DNA of 64,000 nucleotides from positions 124,001 through 188,000 of the forward strand of contig NZ_FRCA01000006.1 of assembly GCF_900142755.1 (NCBI RefSeq), read 5' to 3'. A program made the translations under genes and the position numbers. Below are positions 38,274 through 44,433 of the stretch, in pieces; position 1 is the first letter of the stretch, and every line of letters begins with the position of its first letter. Source of the stretch: Halomonas cupida. Lineage in GTDB: Bacteria > Pseudomonadota > Gammaproteobacteria > Pseudomonadales > Halomonadaceae. The notes under the pieces are model-generated. The model was not told where the DNA came from. It ran no database searches and saw only the letters and a program-made list of their open reading frames with translations.

Positions 38274-39119
38274 TCAGTCAGCAGCATGAATAAACCGCGT
38301 GATAGTCACATCAACCGTAATCGTCAGTGCCTCCAGCGCGGCGGCACGTGCCCGACCTTCGGCACTGGCCCGATGCAGATGTGGCGTCATTGCCAGCAAA
38401 TCAGCAATCTGCTCGGCACTCTCCAGCTCTGCCGTATAACGCAACGTCTCACGACCCACTCGTGAAAAACCTTCCGGCGCCCCGTCATCTTCGACACGAG
38501 GGGCTTTCAGTGAGGGATAGATGACTTCGCGAAGCTCACGCAAATGATCAGGCCCGGCATCGACCTGGATCAGTTCCCCTCCCGGCTTCAGCACCCGGGC
38601 AAACTCGGCATAGGCCGGAAACCCAAACATGCAAAGCACACGATCCAGACTGCTCGTCTGAACAGGTAGATGCGCATTGGTACCCACCACCCAGGTGGCA
38701 GCTTTCTGGCGTTTGGCAGCAGCCAACACCGCCCACTTGGAAATATCGACTCCAAGTAGCGCCAGCGCCTGTGTATCAGCCGCACTTTCCAGCCCACGCA
38801 GGTAGTAGCCCTCGCCACACCCCGCATCCAGGCAGCTCAACGTTGCATCCGGCGCTACGCTCACCAGCACCGTACGCGCCACGGCTTCGGCAATGGGTTG
38901 ATAATGGCCCGACTCGAGAAAGCGTCGCCGCGCCGCCACCATCTCCTTGCTGTCTCCAGGATCATGTGAGCGCTTGCGTTGCACCGGCAGCAAATGCACA
39001 TACCCCTGACGCGCAATATCGAAGCCATGACCTGTCTCGCACTGCCACGCGCCACCTTTCCGATGCAACGAATCACCATCCAGCGGACAGATCAGCGCCT
39101 CGAATGATGTGGTACTCAT
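38274..39119 (-). CDS. rlmA: 23S rRNA (guanine-N1) methyltransferase RlmA-type
   Basis: A 281-residue SAM-dependent methyltransferase. The N-terminal zinc-binding domain shows CPLDG (Cys11) and WQCETGHGFDIARQGYVHLL, followed by KEMVAARRRFLESGHY and a Rossmann-type methyltransferase domain with the glycine loop CLDAGCGEGYYL. RlmA(I) methylates G745 in helix 35 of 23S rRNA. The length and domain order match the family. It is convergent with the GlxA regulator over a 163-base gap. RlmA homologues of the RlmA(II) type give tylosin resistance, so the exact target is likely but not proven. Confidence 0.9.
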   Translation of the reverse strand: MSTTSFEALICPLDGDSLHRKGGAWQCETGHGFDIARQGYVHLLPVQRKRSHDPGDSKEMVAARRRFLESGHYQPIAEAVARTVLVSVAPDATLSCLDAGCGEGYYLRGLESAADTQALALLGVDISKWAVLAAAKRQKAATWVVGTNAHLPVQTSSLDRVLCMFGFPAYAEFARVLKPGGELIQVDAGPDHLRELREVIYPSLKAPRVEDDGAPEGFSRVGRETLRYTAELESAEQIADLLAMTPHLHRASAEGRARAAALEALTITVDVTITRFIHAAD

Positions 39120-39566
39120 TTACGGCCCACCCTCTCCATTTCCTGCGGTTATTCCATGAATCCAGGTTCCACACCAGCGCAAACTGGAGGCTACCTCTGC
39201 TTTCCGCTCAACCTGTGATACGCCACACATCGGCTGCCATCCGGCCAGGAGGGGTTATTGTCTCGTCTCTTGAGGTTCAAAGCGAGATGCCTGAGCATGC
39301 CCCAGGTATCTCCGAGAGCAGTACGAGGCCGAGTTACGGGAGACCAGAGAGGTATTGGACGAGGCCTACTTGCAGATCCAGGTGCTATCAGAGACTCAAG
39401 CACCTGTTCCGGCCGAGCCACCGGCCTTCCGCTCCGTCAAGGTGCGGTTGGATCTTCAGGTTGTGTCGAACCATCTCCCAGCCAACCAGATTGATGCTGT
39501 CTACCGTGCTATCTCTGCTGAGATTGCGTGGCTACAATGATCCCGACAAGAGATTCCGAGATTACC
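39120..39566. other. Region before the GNAT gene with a gene fragment
   Basis: About 450 bases upstream of the acetyltransferase. The first 170 bases contain nothing recognisable. The rest carries the open frame described separately at 39295-39540. Confidence 0.4.
39295..39540 (+). pseudogene. Truncated gene fragment of unknown family
   Basis: An open frame of 81 sense codons between two stops reads like a real protein: a charged helix (REQYEAELRETREVLDEAYL) then VPAEPPAFRSVKVRLDLQVV and a short C-terminal helix. The only start codon is a TTG at 39355, which would give 61 residues with AGAGG just 2-3 bases away. The coiled-coil start cut off by a stop suggests the 3' end of a longer, decayed gene. 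The family was not recognised. Confidence 0.4.
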
Positions 39567-40004
39567 ATGCCTATTCAAATCAGATTGGCCCGACCATCCG
39601 ATGTCGGGGGAATTTTCCGTGTCCGAACCTCGGTCAACGAGAACGTCTTGACCATGAGCGAGATGGCCGAGATGGGGATCACCGAGGCTTCGGTGACGGA
39701 GATGATTCAGAGCGCTCCCTGCGCCTGGGTTGCTTGCGAGGACGCACAGATTGTTGGCTTTTCCATGATTGATTCTGACGAAGGATCACTGTTCGCAGCA
39801 TTCGTCCTGCCTTCGTACGAAGGCAAAGGGATCGGCAAGAGATTGGTACAAGCTGCTGAGGAAGCCTTGTTCTCGAAGCACGCTCTTGCGTGGCTGGAAA
39901 CTGCCGAGGCAAGTCGCGCCGCTGGCTTCTATCGCCATATTGGATGGAGCAATGAGCAAGACATTGGCGAAGGCGATATACGCCTCGAAAAGCGCCGCCT
40001 CTGA
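39567..40004 (+). CDS. GNAT-family N-acetyltransferase
   Basis: A 145-residue acetyl-CoA-dependent acyltransferase. The N-terminus PIQIRLARPSDVGGIFRVR, the beta-strand core CAWVACEDAQIVGFSMIDSDEGSLFAAFVLPSYEGKGIGKRLVQ (containing the acetyl-CoA pyrophosphate loop EGKGIGKRL) and the end AAGFYRHIGW are characteristic. The acceptor cannot be predicted. ATG 39567 is the family start; the frame is open from 39528. It has a weak ribosome site. The gene is followed by 134 bases with no clear feature and then the convergent FAD monooxygenase. Confidence 0.87.
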   Translation: MPIQIRLARPSDVGGIFRVRTSVNENVLTMSEMAEMGITEASVTEMIQSAPCAWVACEDAQIVGFSMIDSDEGSLFAAFVLPSYEGKGIGKRLVQAAEEALFSKHALAWLETAEASRAAGFYRHIGWSNEQDIGEGDIRLEKRRL

Positions 40005-40138
40005 ATGCTGCAAGCCATACCACCTCATACCTCAAGACGACGCGCCCAGCCACACAATGAAGTACACAGAAACGTGCCGCGAATGGGCAACCATCATGAG
40101 CGCGCCTCCTACCGACGTTGCCTGAAAGCGCCGACTCG

Positions 40139-41653
40139 CTACGTCGTTGCGATCGGAGGCCCGAACCAGGTTGTCAGTGCATCAACGAGCCCCTGCTGGG
40201 TCTGGTTTCCCACCCAAGCCACATATCCATCGGGCCGAATCAGTACGGCAGCGGGAGCAGTGACCTCTCCGATTGCCGGAAGCTCCCACGTACCGGCGTA
40301 AGCAGCGTCGACCAACTGAACCCGATCTGCCCAGGGGCTGATATCAAAGCTACCAGGCGCTCCGAGGTTGAGTAACACCGGGCGTGCACCGTGCAATAGG
40401 GCGAAGACTCGCAGTGGGCCGTTGGGCGTGATCAGGTCGAGATCAGGCATCCGGCGCCCAAGCAGCGGGTGCCCCTCGCCGAGGTCGTAATGAATGTCCA
40501 GACCGAACATCATCGCGGCAAATCGCCTGCGAGGCTCTTCTGCGCTGAGGAGTTCAGCAATGGTGTCGCGCAAGGCTTCCACACGTGCGTCCGGACGGCG
40601 GAGTGCGACATACGCCATTGTGGTGCGCAATATGCGAGCGGTAACCGGGTGACGTTCGTTATGGTAGGTATCCAGGAGGCTAACCGGGGATGTCCTGTTG
40701 ACTACCTGAGCCAGCTTCCATCCCAGATTCATTGCATCCTGCACGCCAATCTGGAGGCCCTGGGCACCTTCCGGAGCATGCACGTGAGCGGCGTCACCAG
40801 CGAGCAGAACCCGTCTGTCTCGGTAGGCAGCAGCCTGCCGGGTCATATCGGTGAATCTGGAGATCCAGGTGGGGCTGTGAACCCCGTAATCTGTCCCGTA
40901 GACGGCGATGAGCGCATCGCTGAGATCCTGCAGAGTGGGCTCGCTCGCGGGACCAATGTGCGCTTCGGTGACCATGACTCGTACCGGCCCGCTGTCCGCA
41001 TAGACCACCTCCCCGTTGCGGATCTCATAATCCACTCTGCCGAGACCGTGCACGCCGAGTGCGTCCTCCCGAGTGCCCCATTCAGGGACCTCGGCCAACT
41101 CGACCTCGGCGATCAGGCTGCTCATGGTTGGATCCCATCCCGGGAACTCGATGCCGGCTGCCTTGCGGACCACGCTACGTCCTCCGTCGCACCCGACAAG
41201 ATACTCCGCTCGTAGCGATTGGCCGTCGGACAGCGCAATGTCGACGCCAGTCTCGCTCTGTGTGAAACCGGTCACCTCGACCTCGCGATAGATCGTCACC
41301 GCCAACTCACCGACCCAGCCGGCCAGTATGCGCTCAATGTCGTTCTGCCAGAGCCCGAGCGAGTAGGGATGTCGGGAGGGGAAGTCGCTGATATCCAGGG
41401 TCACCCCGGCGAACTGCCCAACCTGAGCCACCTGCCCCTCCGAGAGAAACCGCTCGACGATTCCGCGCTGATCGAGGATCTCAATGGTCCGCGAGTGCAG
41501 ACCGCCTGCTCGCGTTCCGGCAAGCTCCTGATTGGCGCGTCGCTCGACAATGGCAACATCGACTCCCGCCAGGGTCAGTTCCCCCGCCAACATCAGGCCA
41601 GTTGGCCCAGCCCCGGCGATCACCACGGCATGCTCATTAATCAATTTGCCCAT
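40139..41653 (-). CDS. FAD-dependent aromatic/rifampicin-type monooxygenase
   Basis: A 504-residue class A flavoprotein hydroxylase (PheA/TfdB family). It has the FAD-binding GAGPTGLMLAGELTLAGVDV, the dinucleotide DG motif LVGCDGGRSVVRKAAG, and the second FAD signature LLAGDAAHVHAPEGAQGLQIG, with a C-terminal thioredoxin-like domain ending PDGYVAWVG. The overall form resembles Rox-type rifampicin monooxygenases and tetracycline/anthracycline hydroxylases; the true substrate is unknown. It lies at the left edge of the accessory island and is preceded by a 16-bp perfect hairpin (41695-41729). No related pathway genes are nearby. Confidence 0.85.
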   Translation of the reverse strand: MGKLINEHAVVIAGAGPTGLMLAGELTLAGVDVAIVERRANQELAGTRAGGLHSRTIEILDQRGIVERFLSEGQVAQVGQFAGVTLDISDFPSRHPYSLGLWQNDIERILAGWVGELAVTIYREVEVTGFTQSETGVDIALSDGQSLRAEYLVGCDGGRSVVRKAAGIEFPGWDPTMSSLIAEVELAEVPEWGTREDALGVHGLGRVDYEIRNGEVVYADSGPVRVMVTEAHIGPASEPTLQDLSDALIAVYGTDYGVHSPTWISRFTDMTRQAAAYRDRRVLLAGDAAHVHAPEGAQGLQIGVQDAMNLGWKLAQVVNRTSPVSLLDTYHNERHPVTARILRTTMAYVALRRPDARVEALRDTIAELLSAEEPRRRFAAMMFGLDIHYDLGEGHPLLGRRMPDLDLITPNGPLRVFALLHGARPVLLNLGAPGSFDISPWADRVQLVDAAYAGTWELPAIGEVTAPAAVLIRPDGYVAWVGNQTQQGLVDALTTWFGPPIATT

Positions 41654-41694
41654 TTTTGCCTCTCACCTGATAAATAGAGACGGAAATTGAACAC

Positions 41695-41729
41695 CACCAG
41701 CAGGGGCTTGCCACAAGCCCCTGCTGGTG
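41695..41729. terminator. Perfect 16-bp hairpin upstream of the FAD monooxygenase
   Basis: CACCAGCAGGGGCTTG, loop CCA, then CAAGCCCCTGCTGGTG. It lies 42 bases upstream of the monooxygenase start. No T run follows on either strand, so it may be a leader element, an attenuator or a decayed terminator of the hipBA unit. Confidence 0.5.
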
Positions 41730-41849
41730 TAAGATATTGAAATGGGAAATGAAGAATGTTCGCCCGCGATGGATCCATAGCTGCCCCTTAGCATACCTGC
41801 CTGACTTCGAATGAATCTGCACTAGCTCCCCTCCCTCCCCCCGCTGGAG

Positions 41850-42120
41850 TGACTTGGTGTGCGCGCGACGGACAACCCGTTCTCCCCAGACATCCGTTGC
41901 CGTGTCCTCAAGCGCCCGGAAAAACGCGCCCTGTGGATGCTGAACTCCGGGGACTGGCTGCAGGTCTGGAGACACCGAGAAGAACCGCGGATCCTGCAGC
42001 CAGCGCTCGTCATAGCGGAAGGCGCTACGCTTGCCACTGCCCAGTTACAGGCGTCCGATGAGTTTGCCATCCGCACCGAGATGGATGTCGATATCCTGGC
42101 GTTGTGTTTGCCCGGTAGCG
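41850..42120 (-). pseudogene. hipA: Truncated hipA toxin gene with an internal stop
   Basis: Directly after the antitoxin stop, the minus strand in one frame reads QDIDIHLGADGKLIGRL, then TAA (42045-42047), then LGSGKRSAFRYDERWLQDPRFFSVSPDLQPVPGVQHPQG and FFRALEDTATDVWGERVVRRAH. This is the N-terminal subdomain-1 of HipA kinases, ending at the WGERVVRRAH block. There is no usable start codon, one in-frame stop, and the kinase domain is missing; similarity stops near 41850. The toxin is dead, leaving an orphan antitoxin. Confidence 0.85.
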
Positions 42121-42121
42121 A

Positions 42122-42538
42122 TCAGAAGCCCTCGAACTCATCGTCACCAGTGGTCTCGCCTCCTTTCACCATCACCTCCGATGACCTTTCCTTCGGTTTC
42201 TTCCCACTGGCTGACCGCACCCGTTTAGGCAACTGGTCCACGGCCAGTTCTAGACCCAAGGTATCCTGCTCCAGCGCCATGACCTTGACCACGTCCTCGA
42301 GGCGACCGAGTACATGCAGAGCGCGCAGGAAGGTGTGCAACGCGGTCCCGGGATGACCGTCTTCCATGCGTCTGACCGTACTCAGCGATGTACCGATACG
42401 CTGCGCCAGGTCCTCCTGTGTCAATCGACGCATGCGACGAGCCGTTGATAAATCATGACCGAGATTGCGCAAGGCACGTGCCACGGGTGGCGGCATCGCC
42501 ACCTGAGTGCCGGAACGTTTGGAGACTGAGGACACCAT
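42122..42538 (-). CDS. hipB: HipB-like XRE antitoxin/regulator
   Basis: A 138-residue protein with a central XRE/Cro HTH domain (LGHDLSTARRMRRLTQEDLAQRIGTSLSTVRRMEDG) and a helical dimerisation part. In hipBA systems it binds and neutralises the HipA kinase and represses its own operon. The C-terminus is long and charged (KRVRSASGKKPKERSSEV), as in longer HipB proteins. The toxin gene behind it is a fragment, so its present role may be only regulatory. The upstream DNA at 42541-42600 is AT-rich and carries an inverted repeat suitable for autoregulation. Confidence 0.86.
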   Translation of the reverse strand: MVSSVSKRSGTQVAMPPPVARALRNLGHDLSTARRMRRLTQEDLAQRIGTSLSTVRRMEDGHPGTALHTFLRALHVLGRLEDVVKVMALEQDTLGLELAVDQLPKRVRSASGKKPKERSSEVMVKGGETTGDDEFEGF

Positions 42539-42571
42539 GCCTAACTATCCAAATATGAGTGATATACACTT

Positions 42572-42597
42572 ATAAGAGTTCAAATCTAAGCTCTTAT
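42572..42597. promoter_or_regulatory. Inverted repeat upstream of hipB (candidate operator)
   Basis: ATAAGAG, 12 bases, then CTCTTAT. It lies 34-59 bases upstream of the hipB start in AT-rich promoter-like DNA. HipB proteins repress their own promoter through inverted operators, so this is the best candidate; no footprint can be claimed. Confidence 0.45.
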
Positions 42598-42775
42598 GAT
42601 CAATTATAGATCAAACATAGATGCTTATGAGAATTCTGTTGGCTGGAGATGGGTGTATCGACACAGATCCAGTGAGTACATCCAGGCTGTTTTCTTCTGC
42701 AGCCATCACTCCGGGACCGGACATGAAACATCGTCTAGCCCGTCCGGTTCGCTACCGCAACGACCGAGTGATTGG

Positions 42776-43300
42776 CTATGCGGTCAGCAGTTCCATACCT
42801 CTGTGGTCACGCACAGGATGACGAATCGCCTCCTTGGTGATATTCACTTCCAACGCCACCTTCGCCGCTTCCAGTACGCCAACATCTATTTGGTAACCCC
42901 CTCGCGCCTTGAGCCAGTCAAGCACCTCTGCCAGATGCCAGATCGAGGCGCTACCTTCGTGAACCGGCACAGGAAACGTCGCTCGGTGTGCGAGCATCAA
43001 TTTCCGCATTGCCTGCCGGGAAATGCCCACGGCGTCCGCCACATCCGTCAAACCAACAAGGTCTGGCAAAGCCTCGATCAGGCGCGCGGAAGGAACCGCA
43101 CTTTTGACATCGGCCAGAGCAGTACGAAACGCCGCTTCAGCGTTATCCGCCTCCCGGGAGAACTCCAGCGCCAGGCGCCCCGGCAGCCCCACGCCCACCA
43201 GGGCGTCATCACAACCGGCAGCGCCCAAGCGCTCCACCAATGCATCCAGATCACTGTCGTGGTCAGCCAACTGGTATTTCAGCGTAAAAATGTATTCCAT
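42776..43300 (-). CDS. HTH-domain protein, putative antitoxin/regulator of the HicA-like gene
   Basis: A 174-residue protein in two parts. Residues 1-80 form an alpha-beta domain (YIFTLKYQLADHDSDLDALVERLG, then GLPGRLALEFSREADNAEAAFRTALADV). Residues about 85-140 contain an AlpA/MerR-like helix-turn-helix (VGLTDVADAVGISRQAMRKLMLAH) with a wing EGSASIWHLAEVLDWLKARG. It begins 3 bases after the stop of the upstream HicA-like gene, so the two are an operon. A small beta-alpha N-terminal domain plus a DNA-binding domain is the layout of HicB antitoxins, which suggests but does not prove that role. I do not recognise a named family. Confidence 0.72.
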   Translation of the reverse strand: MEYIFTLKYQLADHDSDLDALVERLGAAGCDDALVGVGLPGRLALEFSREADNAEAAFRTALADVKSAVPSARLIEALPDLVGLTDVADAVGISRQAMRKLMLAHRATFPVPVHEGSASIWHLAEVLDWLKARGGYQIDVGVLEAAKVALEVNITKEAIRHPVRDHRGMELLTA

Positions 43301-43303
43301 GGC

Positions 43304-43573
43304 TCAATCCTCCGGTTTCGCCTCGCCCCGACGCTTGTGGGTGGAGCATTTGTCCACCACCCTACGAAGCGCCCGGGCGTGGCTGCCGGGATTTCTCGGC
43401 GTACTCCACACACTCGCGATACAGAACTCACCGCATCGGCATTCATCATCATTGTAGGGACAGTAGATCCTGCCCCAAGCGTGACTACCGCCCGCCTCAA
43501 CACGCCACCCTTGAGCCTCGGCATACTTCAAGACTTCTTCGATCTCCTTCCTGGAATGAAAGGGCCGGGACAT
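43304..43573 (-). CDS. HicA-like small protein with a cysteine cluster, putative toxin
   Basis: An 89-residue protein starting at ATG 43573 (SRPFHSRKEIEEVLKYAEAQGWRV). It has the HicA pattern: an amphipathic helix, GW, a strand, then a G-S-H motif (GGSHAWGRIYCP) where HicA toxins carry the catalytic His, and a final helix SHARALRRVVDKC. Between them it has an insertion with four cysteines, CPYNDDECRCGEFC, that could bind zinc. HicA toxins cut mRNA. The catalytic His is inferred by pattern only. The frame extends upstream to 43636 but the family-like start is M at 43573. Operon with the HTH gene downstream. Confidence 0.65.
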   Translation of the reverse strand: MSRPFHSRKEIEEVLKYAEAQGWRVEAGGSHAWGRIYCPYNDDECRCGEFCIASVWSTPRNPGSHARALRRVVDKCSTHKRRGEAKPED

Positions 43574-43815
43574 CGATGCTCCTTCAGTATCAGAATAGAG
43601 CGAAGGGTTGTCAACTGACAACTCTTCGCTAAACACACCAAGGCATTACACTCTGCATTTGAGTCAAAACCACCTCAGCAGGTCACCTCTCAACTTTAGC
43701 GGAACCTCCTTGTCAGACACCGCGCCACGCGTGATACAGCAGATAGCTCCGAAATTCTCTCCAGTAGTTGATCGGTATCGATGTGGCTGTCATATGTTCA
43801 CGCACCATTGAAAAA

Positions 43816-43841
43816 GCCGCCGGTGATCTCTCACCGGCGGC
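43816..43841 (-). terminator. Rho-independent terminator of the 40-codon gene
   Basis: GCCGCCGGTGA, loop TCTC, TCACCGGCGGC: an 11-bp perfect stem. On the minus strand it is followed by five T (the A run at 43811-43815). It lies 132 bases past the stop of the small minus-strand gene and insulates the HicA-like operon from it. Confidence 0.8.
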
Positions 43842-43973
43842 CTAGCCTTCAAGGTACTTGATCGGCTGCGCTAGCTCATATCAACAGGAGTTTATTCCAC
43901 TCTAATATCAACGAGAGGAAAATCAATCTAAATAACAGTTAGTTAGAAAGGCGACCTTTCTCGATACCATCAT

Positions 43974-44096
43974 CTATACCATGCGCAGAGTTTTTTTTGC
44001 TGCTCGTCGCCGCTTTAACTCTGCCTTAGCCCATGCTGATGCTTCTGCTATATCCCGGCGAAGGTGCTCTATCTCATCGGAGGTCAATCGACGCAC
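43974..44096 (-). CDS. Small 40-residue basic protein, function unknown
   Basis: A short gene too small for most gene finders. It starts with GTG at 44094-44096, with AAAGGAG about 10 bases upstream, and ends with TAG at 43974. The protein is strongly helical and charged: RRLTSDEIEHLRRDIAEASA, then WAKAELKRRRAAKKTLRMV. A good Rho-independent terminator follows at 43816-43841. The composition resembles small DNA- or RNA-binding proteins or phage-type regulators. It is divergent from the large ATPase gene, 338 bases apart, and could be its regulator or partner, but no family was recognised. Confidence 0.55.
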   Translation of the reverse strand: MRRLTSDEIEHLRRDIAEASAWAKAELKRRRAAKKTLRMV

Positions 44097-44433
44097 TGTT
44101 CACCACTCCTTTGTTGCTGTCTGAGGGTACCATGCTGCGAACTCGCCTTCGCCAAAAAGCGGCGATTTCACGATTATTAAACGCAGATACGTAATGCCTC
44201 ATCGCGATTTCTATCTATCGGTTTAGAATACCGACGCCTGCCCTTGAGACATCAGAATGTGGTGCCATACTGTGTCTGTGTACTACAAAAACAACTCTTT
44301 TGGCGAAAAACATAACTGACTCGACTTAACGATGAAATCTAATCAGGCATAATATCATCAATGTTATCTTTAAAACCATCTAACAGAAAGTAAACAATGT
44401 ACTTCGTCGGCGCATCAAAAACAGGGAAAAACA

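Larger units (their letters stand above)
43574..44433. other. Intergenic region with a small gene and its terminator
   Basis: 860 bases with rising AT content. It contains the minus-strand terminator at 43816-43841 and the 40-codon gene at 43974-44096, listed separately. The stretch 44115-44433 is the probable promoter region of the ATPase gene; nothing else was recognised. Confidence 0.5.

Noticed and set aside
38771..39772. A 333-codon plus-strand frame across rlmA and the GNAT gene
   Set aside because: It is antisense or out of frame to two recognised genes and its composition is that of a shadow frame.
41859..42356. A 165-codon plus-strand frame across the hipA fragment and hipB
   Set aside because: It is antisense to the recognisable HipA remnant and part of the antitoxin gene, which explain the sequence better.
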